DNA of 64,000 nucleotides from RGDT01 sp964630925 (GTDB lineage Bacteria; Planctomycetota; Planctomycetia; Gemmatales; Gemmataceae), in the NCBI GenBank assembly GCA_964630925.1, contig CAZVZK010000048.1:1-64000 (forward strand), read 5' to 3'. Below are positions 43,738 to 52,322 of this stretch, piece by piece. The stretch's first letter is position 1. Each line of letters begins with the position of its first letter. Both the position numbers and the translations under genes were made by a program. The notes beneath the pieces were generated by a model, which worked only from the letters and a program-made list of their open reading frames with translations, did not search any database and had not been told where the DNA came from.

Positions 43738-44967
43738 TCACACGAAGGACGCGGCGACGGCGTTCGATAGATGCACCAAACGCCAGGGGGCACGTTCGCG
43801 GATTGCCGAGGTGAGGAGGATGCAGAACCCCTTGGTGCGCGGGTCCATCCAGCACACCGTCCCTGTCGCCCCGGTGTGCCCGAAGACGTGCCGCCCCAGC
43901 AGGTCGCCCCACGAGTCGGCCGTCCCCGGATGGTTCATGCGCCACCCCAGGCCCCACGGCTGCGTGCGCCGCACCGCCTCCGGCAGGTCCGGGTAGTCGT
44001 CGAGCCGGCTCGTCGTCATCATCGCCACCGACGACGGCGACAGGAGGCGTACCCCGCCGTACGCCCCGCCGTCGAGCAGGAGCTGGCACAGTTGGGCGAA
44101 ATCCTCCGGCGTGCTGAACATCCCGCCCCACGGCGCGCCCAGCTCTTGCCAGTACTTGCTGTTCCAGCCGTGGTCGGTGCCGGCGATGTAGTCCGGCTCC
44201 TGCACGCGGACGAGTCGCTCGCGTCGGAATCCCTTCGACCCCAGGCCGGTGGACCTCATCCCCATCGGGTCGAGGACCTCCTTGCGCAGGAAGTCGGCGA
44301 TGGTCTTGCCGCTCAGCCGCTGCACGATCTCCGCGACGACGGCGGTGCCCATGCTCTGGTAACTGAGCCTCGTCCCGGCGGGGAACAGCGGTTTCGTGTC
44401 CTTCGACGCCCCGTCGAGGAACTTCTGCACCGGCTCGTGATCGCGGCGCATCTTCGCGTTGTCCGGGAGCATGTCCGGCAGGCCGCTGGTATGTGTGAAG
44501 AGATGGCAGACGAGCGTCCCGCCCTTGCCGTGCGCCTTGAACTCGGGGACGTAGCGGGTGACGGGGTCGTTGAGGTTGAGCAGGCCGCGCTCCACCATCA
44601 TCATGCCGGCCATGTAGACGACGGGCTTGGTGATGGAGGCCAGCAGGAACATGGCGTCCTCGCGGATGCCCGGGGCGTCCTTCTCCGGCCCCATGCGCCC
44701 GAAGAAACGTGGCGGCACCACCTTGCCGGCGCGGCCGACGATGACGGCGGCGCCGGGCACGGGGGCGTCGGCCCCCTTCGTCCACTCGGAGAGGAGGGAG
44801 TACACGGATTCGAGGCGGCGCGCGTCGAGGCCGATGTCGGCTGGCTTCGCGTGCGGCAGGCGTGGCGGCTTCGCGGGCACCTCGGCGGCGGCACCGGCGG
44901 CGGCGACGAGGCCGGCGGCGGCGCCGCGCAGCAGGCCGCGGCGCGTCGGCGTGACTGGGGTGGTCAT
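43738..44967 (-). CDS. Beta-lactamase-fold serine hydrolase with Tat signal
   Basis: A 409-residue class C beta-lactamase/DD-peptidase-like protein. The N terminus (TPTRRGLLRGAAAGLVAAAG) is a twin-arginine signal. The catalytic SITK (SxxK) lies near residue 110 in FLLASITKPVVYMAG, with YQSMGTAVV taking the YxN position as Tyr-Gln-Ser. The C-terminal HVFGHTGATGTVCW holds the HxG triad. It is probably a periplasmic esterase or peptidase rather than an antibiotic-resistance enzyme. Upstream of it lies the zinc-ribbon gene on the same strand (46 bp gap), downstream aroH. Confidence 0.9.
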   Translation of the reverse strand: MTTPVTPTRRGLLRGAAAGLVAAAGAAAEVPAKPPRLPHAKPADIGLDARRLESVYSLLSEWTKGADAPVPGAAVIVGRAGKVVPPRFFGRMGPEKDAPGIREDAMFLLASITKPVVYMAGMMMVERGLLNLNDPVTRYVPEFKAHGKGGTLVCHLFTHTSGLPDMLPDNAKMRRDHEPVQKFLDGASKDTKPLFPAGTRLSYQSMGTAVVAEIVQRLSGKTIADFLRKEVLDPMGMRSTGLGSKGFRRERLVRVQEPDYIAGTDHGWNSKYWQELGAPWGGMFSTPEDFAQLCQLLLDGGAYGGVRLLSPSSVAMMTTSRLDDYPDLPEAVRRTQPWGLGWRMNHPGTADSWGDLLGRHVFGHTGATGTVCWMDPRTKGFCILLTSAIRERAPWRLVHLSNAVAASFV

Positions 44968-45013
44968 GCGTGTCCCTCGTCGTGACGCCCGTCATTGTAC
45001 GGCGCCGGACGGG

Positions 45014-45655
45014 TCACGCCCTGGGGCGACGCAGCTCCTCCAGCCGCGCCCTCAGCCTGCCCACGTCCGCCTCGACGAACGGCGGCTCCGCCTGGTCGTC
45101 CGGCGCGCGAGCCGGCTGGCCCAGCGAACGCAGCTTGACGCGGTACGTCGGGTCGCCCATGCGCTTGCGCGACGAATCGACGCAGCCGAGCAGCGCCTCG
45201 ATCCCCTTGGCCTGCGCCGAGCGGTTGCTCCACCCCTCGATGAACGGCCAGCCCACGGCGAACCCGATGGCCACCGCGAGGCCGGCGCCGATGGCGCCGC
45301 GCACCAGCGACTGGTTCTCGAACACCGCCCGAGCCCCGAAGTAGATGGCCACGGCGAACACCACCACGACGGCGATGAACCCGAGGCAGCCGCCGAACAT
45401 CAGCCCGGCGGACAGGTCCGTCGGCTGCTCCTTCAACAGCCCGTCGAGGATGAGGTCGCGCCGCCACGGGTCCTTCATCTCCCACTCATCGTCGCGAGCC
45501 CCGACGTTGGACGGCACCGTCGCCTCGTGGCCGCAGGCCTGGCAGCGTTTGAACGGCATGCCGATGTTGAACGGGCTGCCGGTGTCGCCCGAGCCGATGC
45601 GCACGCCGCAGCGCGGGCAGTCGAGGTAGGTGTAGGTGACGACGCGGTACCCCAT
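45014..45655 (-). CDS. Zinc-ribbon membrane protein of unknown function
   Basis: A 213-residue protein. Residues ~10-40 hold two CxxC pairs (DCPRCGVRIG and RCQACGHEA), a zinc ribbon. Two membrane helices follow (LMFGGCLGFIAVVVVFAVAIY and IGAGLAVAIGFAVGWPFIEG) and the C-terminal ~60 residues are charged and helical. Small zinc-ribbon proteins with two helices are frequent in planctomycetes without known function. ATG 45655 opens the ribbon. Confidence 0.8.
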   Translation of the reverse strand: MGYRVVTYTYLDCPRCGVRIGSGDTGSPFNIGMPFKRCQACGHEATVPSNVGARDDEWEMKDPWRRDLILDGLLKEQPTDLSAGLMFGGCLGFIAVVVVFAVAIYFGARAVFENQSLVRGAIGAGLAVAIGFAVGWPFIEGWSNRSAQAKGIEALLGCVDSSRKRMGDPTYRVKLRSLGQPARAPDDQAEPPFVEADVGRLRARLEELRRPRA

Positions 45656-45905
45656 GACGGCCTCCTCACGCGGTTTCCGGGACGCCGCAGATACGCACGC
45701 CGCCGCGCCGCGTGACACGTCTGCCCGGTTCCGTGGCAGCCCCGCCCGCTTCACGCCGGCTTCACGTGGGCGGCCCGTCGCGTAACGTCATGCTATCGGA
45801 GTCATTGCGCCGACGACACGCCCCAGGCCCTCCGACGGCGCGTCGTTTGCGCCGTCCACACTGCTCCTCTCCCGCGAGTCACGGCCACGGACGAGAGGAT
45901 CCTGC

Positions 45906-46709
45906 ATGTTCGGCTATCTCATCGACATGGACGGCGTCATCTACCGGGGTGCCCACCTGATCCCCGGCGCCGATGACTTCATCAACGAGCTGCGTTCGGC
46001 CGGCGTCCCGTTCCTGTTCCTCACCAACAACAGCCAGCGCACCCGCCGCGACGTGGCCACGCGCCTCCAGCGCATGGGCGTTGACGTGGACGAGGGCCAC
46101 GTCTTCACCTGCGCGATGGCGACGGCCCGCTATCTTGCACGGCAGAAGCCCAACGGCACGGCCTACGTCATCGGCGAGCGCGGCCTGCTGACGGCGCTGC
46201 ACGCGGCCGGCTACGCCGTCGTGGACCGCGACCCCGATTACGTCGTGGTCGGCGAGGGCCGCACCCTCAACTTCGAGATGGCCGAGGCGGCGCTGGGGAT
46301 GATCCTCGGCGGCGCCAAGCTGGCGGCGACGAACCTCGACCCGAATTGCCCGACCCACACGGGCACCCGGCCCGGCTGCGGCGCCGTCGTGGCGATGCTG
46401 GAGGCGGCGGCGGGCGTGAAGGCGTTCAGCGTCGGCAAGCCGAGCCCGGTGATGCTGCGGGCCGCCCGCAAGGAGCTGGGCCTGACGACGGACCAGACCA
46501 TCGTCATCGGCGACACGATGGACACCGACATCCTCGGCGGCGTGCAGCTCGGCTTCAAGACGGTCCTCGTCCTGAGTGGCGGCACGCGCGAGGAGGACCT
46601 GGGCCGCTATGCGTACCGGCCCGACAAGGTGGTCGGCTCCATCGCGGAGCTGTCGCACGAGGCGCTGGCGGAGGAATTCGCCCCCGAGGGCCTGATCCCC
46701 GCGCCGTAG
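45906..46709 (+). CDS. HAD-IIA phosphatase (NagD-like)
   Basis: A 267-residue HAD-superfamily hydrolase of subclass IIA. The nucleophile motif is LIDMDGVIYRGAHLIPGA, motif II is FLTNNSQRTRRD, the lysine lies in SVGKPSPVML and motif III/IV in IVIGDTMDTDILGG. HAD-IIA enzymes such as NagD and PNPase remove phosphate from sugar or nucleotide phosphates. Substrate unknown. GAGAGGA precedes the ATG. It converges with the ankyrin gene across a strong hairpin. Confidence 0.94.
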   Translation: MFGYLIDMDGVIYRGAHLIPGADDFINELRSAGVPFLFLTNNSQRTRRDVATRLQRMGVDVDEGHVFTCAMATARYLARQKPNGTAYVIGERGLLTALHAAGYAVVDRDPDYVVVGEGRTLNFEMAEAALGMILGGAKLAATNLDPNCPTHTGTRPGCGAVVAMLEAAAGVKAFSVGKPSPVMLRAARKELGLTTDQTIVIGDTMDTDILGGVQLGFKTVLVLSGGTREEDLGRYAYRPDKVVGSIAELSHEALAEEFAPEGLIPAP

Positions 46710-46737
46710 GTCGTTCTTGAGCCCGGCGTCAGCCGGG

Positions 46738-46779
46738 CGAAGCCCGACGGGAGGGCGTGACGCCCCTCGCCGGGCTTCG
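46738..46779. terminator. Bidirectional hairpin between convergent genes
   Basis: CGAAGCCCG with GAGGGCG on the left pair with CGCCCCTC and GGGCTTCG on the right, giving a stem of about 16 bp with a TGA loop between the HAD gene (plus) and the ankyrin gene (minus). A smaller GCCCGGC/GCCGGGC hairpin precedes it. There is no long T run. Confidence 0.6.
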
Positions 46780-46801
46780 GCCCTGGGGCCTCGGCCGCCG
46801 C

Positions 46802-49192
46802 CTACTTCCGCGCCTTCGCCCGCTCGATCAGCGACGCCACCTCGTGGTGCCCCTTGTCGCGCGCCAGCTCCAGCGCCGTCTTGGGGGTCATCACCGGCCT
46901 GCTCCACGAGTCGCGCCCCGTCTCCACCTGCACGGTGTTCGTCAGGAATTCGCTCACCTCCTTCGGCGTCTTGAACGATTCCAGGACCGCCTGCGCCGCC
47001 GCGATATTGCCCTTCTCGGCGGCGTACATCAGGGCGTTCCTGACCGTGGGCCCCGGCGACCTCAGCGTCGCCCCCTGCGCCAGCAGGCCACGCACGGCGT
47101 CGGCGTCGCCGCGGTCGGCGGCGTCCTCCACGCCCAGCATCCCCCGCCCGTCGCGCACGTTCAACTGCTCCTTGATGTAGTCGTCCAGGACGCGGCCCTT
47201 CTCCGCGTGACCCTGGCACAGCTCGCGCGGCGTCTTGCCGTCCTTGCCCTTCCGCGTGAGGGCGGCGTACCAGTTGACGCGGCCCCGCCCGAAAGCCCCG
47301 CTCAGGCCGACCAGGACGGCCTTCAGCACCTCCTTGTCACTCTTCGACGCGGCCAGGTGCAACGCCGTCCGCCCCTCGTTGTCGGCATGCAGCATCATGT
47401 CGGGGTCTTCCTTGGCCGCACGCTGGAGGATCGACAGGACGACGGCGGGCAGGCCGGCGTCCACCGCGAGGATCAGGGCCGTGCGTCCCTTGTCGTCGGC
47501 CCCGGCGACGGAGCCGGCCCCCCCGAGGGCCTTCTCGATGGCGGCGGCGTCCTTCGCCGCGAGGGCGCTTGACAGCGAGAAGGCGAGGGCGGCGGGCTTG
47601 GCCGGCGCCGGCGGCGTGCCGACGGTTGCGAGGTAGGCGACGACCTCCTTGTGGCCGGCCTCCTTCGCCAAGTCGAGGCCGGTCTTGCCCTGGCGGTCCT
47701 TGACCGCGAGGTGCTCCGCCGCCTTCGTCCCGGCGGCGTCGAGCAGCCGCCTGACCACGTGGGCGTGGCCGTTGGCAGCGGCGCACATCCACGGCTGGCG
47801 GCCTTCGCCGTTGACGGACGTCGTCTGCCCGATGGAGTAGTTGGCCCCGCCGCCGTCGAGGTTCAGGTCGTAGTTCCACGTATGCACCCGGTTCGACCAG
47901 ACAGATGGCGCGCCGCTGGCGGCGGCGAGGTGCAGGGCCGTGTCGCCTTTGTCGTCGGCGACGGCATTCGAGGCGCCGCGCTCGCGGAGGTAAGACGCGA
48001 CGCCGTGGTGGCCGGCGACGGCCGCCATCATGAACGCGGAGCGGCCCTGGCGATCGCGGGCGTCGATGTCCTGCGTGCCGCCCAGGGAGGCCGAGGCCGT
48101 CGGCAGTTTGAGGTTGATGCCGGGCAGCTTGACCTCGCCGTCCTTGCCCTTGAGCGTCGGACGCAGCGCCGCGAGCTGTCCGCCCAGCGCCGTGAGGGCC
48201 GCCACGTCCACCGGGGTGCCGGCGAGGATGCGGGCCACGCCCAGGTGGCCGTTGGCCGCCGCCTCCATGAGGGCGGTGCGGCGGTCCGCGTCCTTCTCGT
48301 TGACCTGCGCCCCGGCGAGGAGCAGGACGAGGACGATGCTGGTGTGGCCCTTGCCCGCCGCCGCCATCAGGGCGGTGCGGCCCTTCTCGTCCTTGTCGTC
48401 GGCGGACGCGCCCATCTGGAGCATCTCCAGGACGCGGCTGAGCTGGCCGTTGGCCGCCGCCTCGTGGAACCTCGCCACGCGCTCGCGATACTCGGCGGAC
48501 GTGTCGGGCCACTTGCCGCCCGGAAGCCACGCCATCGGCCCGACGGACCATGTGACCTTGCCGTCAGGGCCCGCGGAGGCGTTGGGCGGGAGGGCGACGG
48601 AGAACGACACGGGCCGCAGCGCCATCAACAGGACGCCGGCGGCGCACAGGAGCAAGGCGGCGGCGGAGGCCCACGACGGGGCCGCCGGCGGCGCGGTCTG
48701 GGAAGGCGCGGGCATGATGGCCTCTTCGGGTGGTGGTGGGCCGCCGAACTCCGCCGACGCGGCGCGGCCGAACAGGGCGTAGAACGACAGGGCGCCGTAG
48801 CCGAGCAGCACGGCGCCGACGGTGACGGTGACGTTGGTCTGCTTGCCGAGCAGCAGGCCGACGCCCTCCAGCGCACAGAGGAAGGCGAGGACGATGGCGA
48901 GGACGCGGCCCCGCCGGAGGAGGACGCCCACGCCCGCCAGGAGGAACGGCAGGCCGTGCAGGACGATGCAGCCGGCGATGACGGAGACGCTGGCGAGGAT
49001 GAACGCGGACAGGCCGGCGGCGAGGCCGCCGGCGGCCTCCTTGCCGGGGCCGGCCATCTCCTTGATGTCGAAGAGGACCTTGACCGCCTCGGCGCCGACC
49101 ATGAGGACGTAGACGCCCCAGACGAGGTACAGGACGCCGAAGACGATGTTTACGACGCCGACGGCGGACACGAGCGGGCTGCGGCGAGGCAT
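46802..49192 (-). CDS. Ankyrin-repeat membrane protein
   Basis: A 796-residue protein. Residues 1-170 hold four membrane helices (for example VSAVGVVNIVFGVLYLVWGVY); a fifth helix at about 200-220 (ALLLCAAGVLLMALRPVSF) precedes a soluble ankyrin domain of roughly nine to ten repeats with the consensus GRTALM.AA..GH...V..LL. Visible units include KGRTALMAAAGKGHTSIV, DRRTALMEAAANGHLGVA and GRTALHLAASKSDKEVL. Ankyrin repeats bind proteins; the partner is unknown. ATG 49192 opens the first helix. Confidence 0.88.
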   Translation of the reverse strand: MPRRSPLVSAVGVVNIVFGVLYLVWGVYVLMVGAEAVKVLFDIKEMAGPGKEAAGGLAAGLSAFILASVSVIAGCIVLHGLPFLLAGVGVLLRRGRVLAIVLAFLCALEGVGLLLGKQTNVTVTVGAVLLGYGALSFYALFGRAASAEFGGPPPPEEAIMPAPSQTAPPAAPSWASAAALLLCAAGVLLMALRPVSFSVALPPNASAGPDGKVTWSVGPMAWLPGGKWPDTSAEYRERVARFHEAAANGQLSRVLEMLQMGASADDKDEKGRTALMAAAGKGHTSIVLVLLLAGAQVNEKDADRRTALMEAAANGHLGVARILAGTPVDVAALTALGGQLAALRPTLKGKDGEVKLPGINLKLPTASASLGGTQDIDARDRQGRSAFMMAAVAGHHGVASYLRERGASNAVADDKGDTALHLAAASGAPSVWSNRVHTWNYDLNLDGGGANYSIGQTTSVNGEGRQPWMCAAANGHAHVVRRLLDAAGTKAAEHLAVKDRQGKTGLDLAKEAGHKEVVAYLATVGTPPAPAKPAALAFSLSSALAAKDAAAIEKALGGAGSVAGADDKGRTALILAVDAGLPAVVLSILQRAAKEDPDMMLHADNEGRTALHLAASKSDKEVLKAVLVGLSGAFGRGRVNWYAALTRKGKDGKTPRELCQGHAEKGRVLDDYIKEQLNVRDGRGMLGVEDAADRGDADAVRGLLAQGATLRSPGPTVRNALMYAAEKGNIAAAQAVLESFKTPKEVSEFLTNTVQVETGRDSWSRPVMTPKTALELARDKGHHEVASLIERAKARK

Positions 49193-49269
49193 GGCGGCCT
49201 CCGGTGTGTGTGGTCTACCGAGGATAACGCACCGGTGTGCCGGATCGGACGGGTTCGGCGTGTAGGGCC

Positions 49270-49821
49270 TCACCCAACGTCGAAGGTGACGCTGACCGAC
49301 CCGGCCTCAGCGAGGACGCGGCCGGGCCGACAGACGAAGCAGACACAGGGCTCGCCCGATACCACCAGCCGGGCCAGCTCGCTCGCGACGGCCGCGTCGA
49401 GGTTCAACAGGGAGGCCAGCTCCGACGCGCGGATGCCCGTCCGCTCCCGAGCCAGGTCGGCGATGGTGTGCATCAGCGTCGAGTCCGTCACGTCGGCGAA
49501 TCGAACCGCGTGCCCTGCCACCCGCCCGATCTCCAGCAACGTCTCGAACCGGTCAAAGTCCGGCGGCCAAACGCCCTCGCCGAGCAGCCGCCCGGCCGCC
49601 GTCGCGTCCAGGCGGCGGAGGATGAAGAGGTCGTTGTGCCGCTCCTCCTGGGCCACGAGCCACGTCTGCCCGCACGCCGAGCAGGTGAAAGCGCCCAGCC
49701 ACCACTGTGGCAGCCCGCGCGTTCGGGCCAACTGGAGGGTGCGGAACACGTCGTCGTGACGCCCCATCGGGACGACGGCGAGTTCGGCGAGACGGCCACA
49801 CTCACAGCCAGAACATTCCAT
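49270..49821 (-). CDS. Hypothetical zinc-binding protein
   Basis: A 183-residue protein with two cysteine pairs, CSGCECG near residue 3 and FTCSACGQTWLVAQEE near residue 46, likely a zinc site. The C half (IADLARERTGIRASELASLLNLDAAVASELARLVVSG) resembles a small helical, winged-helix-like domain, so a DNA-binding role is possible. The ATG at 49821 has GGAGGGG eight bases upstream; a start 27 codons earlier is less likely. No family is recognised. Confidence 0.72.
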   Translation of the reverse strand: MECSGCECGRLAELAVVPMGRHDDVFRTLQLARTRGLPQWWLGAFTCSACGQTWLVAQEERHNDLFILRRLDATAAGRLLGEGVWPPDFDRFETLLEIGRVAGHAVRFADVTDSTLMHTIADLARERTGIRASELASLLNLDAAVASELARLVVSGEPCVCFVCRPGRVLAEAGSVSVTFDVG

Positions 49822-49974
49822 TCGCGTCGCCCCTCCGTCGCCGAACGGGTTACGGCACCTGACCTGTGGGGCAGGCAGCCGTGGAGATTCTACAGCGGTC
49901 ACGCACGCCGTTGGGGTTCAGCACCGGGTTCTGCGAGTCTCTGCTCGGGGAGCTGCACACCACGGCGGGGCCGC

Positions 49975-50217
49975 TCAGGGGCTGGCCGCATCGCGCATCT
50001 CCTTGGCGCGGCGCTGGACCTCCTGTGTCACGGCGATCAACTTGCGGTCCACCGGGGCGAGCCGGGCGGCGACGATCCCCTGGAGGTGGTCCAAGTCCGT
50101 GCGTTCGTCGCCGGTCAGGCCCGGCCGCATCTCCTTGTAGATCACCTCGACACGGGCTGCGTCCTCCGGGGCGATGCTACGGGCGGCCGCCCGTTCGCGG
50201 AGGCGCACGGCGAGCAC
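49975..50217 (-). CDS. Possible small helical protein
   Basis: An 80-residue candidate starting at GTG 50217. It is mostly helical (RLRERAAARSIAPEDAARVE, then LDHLQGIVAARLAPVDRKL and VTQEVQRRAKEMRDAASP) with protein-like composition, but it has no good ribosome binding site and no known family. The surrounding 49822-50436 has no other convincing gene. It could be a remnant. Confidence 0.4.
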   Translation of the reverse strand: MLAVRLRERAAARSIAPEDAARVEVIYKEMRPGLTGDERTDLDHLQGIVAARLAPVDRKLIAVTQEVQRRAKEMRDAASP

Positions 50218-50389
50218 CTCGTCGTCCCCAGGCGTTCGCTATCGGGGTCGCCGGGGGAACGGGTCGATACGCGGGTGCTGGAGGTGATCTACGCCGTCTC
50301 ACCGGCGGATCTCCCGGCGAGACCGGTCCTGCAGGTGGACGTCTCCATCGAGGCGGGGCCGCCCTGACCCTGCCCCGCCCCGGAATGGA

Positions 50390-50414
50390 AGCGGCCCCCT
50401 TGACGGGGGCCGCT
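50390..50414 (-). terminator. Perfect hairpin after the alpha/beta hydrolase gene
   Basis: AGCGGCCCCC (50390-50399) and GGGGGCCGCT (50405-50414) form a ten-base perfect stem with a five-base loop, 22 bases past the hydrolase stop on the minus strand. No T tract. Confidence 0.5.
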
Positions 50415-50436
50415 CGGCGGAGAGGAGGGAGGCCGC

Positions 50437-51159
50437 TCACACGGCGATGTACTCGTCGCTGATGTGGCCCTGCACCCAGCAGTCGAGGTCGTGCAGCATG
50501 TCGAGGTGGATCTTGTGCGTCGTCGGGTAGGTGCGGAAGCGCACGGGCATGCCGGCGGCGTAGAAGAGGCGTTGATCCTGCCGGGCCATGCCCAGCGGGA
50601 TGACGGCGTTGGCGATGCCGTGGCCGATCAGCACCTTGAGCGATCGCACGTCGGGCAGGCGGAGCAGCGGCGCCCCGCGGCGGGGCATGCAGCCGTTGAG
50701 GGAGGCGACGCCGGCGAAGCGCTCGGGGTAGAGGAGGGCCAGGCGGTAGGCCAGGGCGGCGCCCTCGCGGAAGCCGGCCAGGTAGATGCGTTCGGTGTGG
50801 ACGTGGTACGAGCGCTGGGTCTGCTCGATGGCCCGGAAGATGTAATCCTCGACGAGCGGGTCGTTGTCGGCGTCGCCCCAGGAGTAGGCCAGGCGCCCGT
50901 CGCGCGACGGGCCGAGGACGTGCGGCCCGCGTGGGGCGATGCAGATGTAGTTGCGGCGGCTGAGGCGCGGGGCGAGGCGCAGGACCTGCTCCTCGCTGGA
51001 GCCGTGGCCGTGGAGGAAGACGATGAGGGGGTAGGGGTAGCTGGGCTCGTAGCCGTGGGGCAGGAAGGTGCGGAAGGGCCACGCATGCGGCGCGGGCACC
51101 TCCGCGGTGTAGAAGCCCTCGGCGGGGCGGCAGGACAGGGGGAGTTTTGTCGGTGCCAT
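50437..51159 (-). CDS. Alpha/beta-hydrolase-fold protein without the catalytic serine
   Basis: A 240-residue protein with the alpha/beta hydrolase order of PHB depolymerase/esterase-like proteins: PLIVFLHGHGSSEEQVLRLA (oxyanion loop HGHGSS), IAPRGPHVLG and IYLAGFREGAALAYRLA. In an active enzyme the last block is GxSxG; here it reads G-F-R131-E-G, so the nucleophile is arginine. The usual Asp after IGHGI is Asn (GIANAVIPLG) and the histidine is only weakly placed (THKIHLDML). It is therefore likely a binding or regulatory protein rather than an esterase. The frame and codon use are intact, so it is not a simple pseudogene. Confidence 0.82.
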   Translation of the reverse strand: MAPTKLPLSCRPAEGFYTAEVPAPHAWPFRTFLPHGYEPSYPYPLIVFLHGHGSSEEQVLRLAPRLSRRNYICIAPRGPHVLGPSRDGRLAYSWGDADNDPLVEDYIFRAIEQTQRSYHVHTERIYLAGFREGAALAYRLALLYPERFAGVASLNGCMPRRGAPLLRLPDVRSLKVLIGHGIANAVIPLGMARQDQRLFYAAGMPVRFRTYPTTHKIHLDMLHDLDCWVQGHISDEYIAV

Positions 51160-51486
51160 GTGGTCCCGTCCGGGGAGTGGGGCCGTGCCGTCCGCGAGGC
51201 TCGTTCTTCGAGAGATTCCGTCGTGCGGCGGCGGATGGAGTCAAGTCGTCGGGGCAAGCATACGGCCGGGCCGGGGGGGGTGTCAACGCACCACTTGAGC
51301 CGTCGGAGCGAAAACAGGGCCAATTCAGCCCGTCACCTACGGGATGCAACGATTGGGCGAGATACAGTGGGGGGCGTAAACTGCAAGGATTGCGCCGCCA
51401 GGGCAACATCAGGAAACTATTCACGCATCGACCCGGACGGTTTCGCGAGCCGTGCGGGATGCGCGCGATGCGCCGAGGGCGCCGCC
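51160..51486. other. Intergenic region without a gene
   Basis: These 327 bases hold the upstream region of the hydrolase gene and the sequence downstream of cysC. A GC-rich run with nine G's occurs near 51272-51280. Nothing recognisable as an RNA gene or a protein was seen. Confidence 0.5.
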
Positions 51487-52104
51487 TCACGTCGGCAGGA
51501 TGCCCTCCTTGCGTAGGTATTCGAGGACGATGGCGGCCGCCTGTCCGGGCGAGGTGGCGGCCGCGTCGATGGCCAGCTCCGCACGCGCGGGGGCCTCGTA
51601 GGGGTCGTCGATGCCGGTGAACCCCTGGATCTCGCCGGCGCGGGCCTTCTTGTACAGGCCCTTGGGGTCGCGCCCCTCGCAGGCCTCGATGGGGGTGTTC
51701 ATGTGGACCTCGATGAACGGCAGGCCGGCCCTGGCGTGCAGCTCGCGGACGAGGCCGCGGTCCTTGCGGTACGGGCTGATGAAGGCGGTCAGGGTGATGA
51801 CGCCGGCGTCGGCGAAGAGCCTGGCGACCTCGCCGATGCGGCGGATGTTCTCCTCGCGCTCGGCGGCGCTGAAGCCGAGGTTGCTGTTGAGGCCGTGGCG
51901 GATGTTGTCGCCGTCGAGGACGTAGGCGAGGCGGCCGGCGGCGACGAGGGCGTGTTCGACGGTGAAGGCGGTGGTGGATTTGCCGCTGCCGGAGAGGCCG
52001 GTGAACCAGAGGGTGGCGCCCTTCTGCCCGAGGAGGGCGTTGCGCGCCTCGCGCGTGACGTGGCCCTCGTGCCAGGTGATGTTGGCAGGCCCGGTCTCCG
52101 GCAT
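51487..52104 (-). CDS. cysC: Adenylylsulfate kinase
   Basis: A 205-residue APS kinase that phosphorylates adenylylsulfate to PAPS in sulfate activation. The P-loop GLSGSGKST lies at residues ~36-44, with DGDNIRHGLNSNLGFSAAER, FISPYRKDRGLVREL and GRDPKGLYKKARAGEI as family signatures, ending with a P-loop-kinase tail. No CysD or CysN gene is in the window, and PAPS could serve sulfotransferases rather than assimilation. It follows a 45-residue gene and SMP-30 on the same strand. Confidence 0.96.
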   Translation of the reverse strand: MPETGPANITWHEGHVTREARNALLGQKGATLWFTGLSGSGKSTTAFTVEHALVAAGRLAYVLDGDNIRHGLNSNLGFSAAEREENIRRIGEVARLFADAGVITLTAFISPYRKDRGLVRELHARAGLPFIEVHMNTPIEACEGRDPKGLYKKARAGEIQGFTGIDDPYEAPARAELAIDAAATSPGQAAAIVLEYLRKEGILPT

Positions 52105-52171
52105 CCGACAGTCGCTCCGACGGGCGAGGCCTCTGCTGGTGGTGATGGTTGTACGGGGAAAAGCGGATGGA

Positions 52172-52309
52172 TCAAGGGGTCTTTTCGCGCGGGCCTGCCC
52201 AGAGATACCGCGTCCAGCGGGCGAAGATCGACTCGCGGTAGGCGGCGATGGGGCCGCCGGTGAGGTAGCCCTCGACGTCGCGGATGAGGGCGTTGACGCC
52301 TCGCTCCAC
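52172..52309 (-). CDS. Short gene between SMP-30 and cysC
   Basis: A 45-residue open frame with start GTG 52309 and stop at 52172. GGGGGAG lies about six bases before the start. The product begins ERGVNALIRDVEGYLTGG and ends ARWTRYLWAGPREKTP, with aromatic residues in an amphipathic pattern, and reads like the C-terminal part of a real protein in its codon use. It starts 13 bases after the SMP-30 stop and ends 67 bases before cysC. It is unlike any family I know; it could be a sulfotransferase-adjacent microprotein or a remnant. Confidence 0.55.
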   Translation of the reverse strand: MERGVNALIRDVEGYLTGGPIAAYRESIFARWTRYLWAGPREKTP

Positions 52310-52322
52310 GGGCGCTCCCCCG

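Noticed and set aside
49866..50462. Plus-strand frame of about 198 codons
   Set aside because: Arg/Gly/Pro-rich composition, no ribosome binding site and no recognisable domain; it looks like GC-driven noise.
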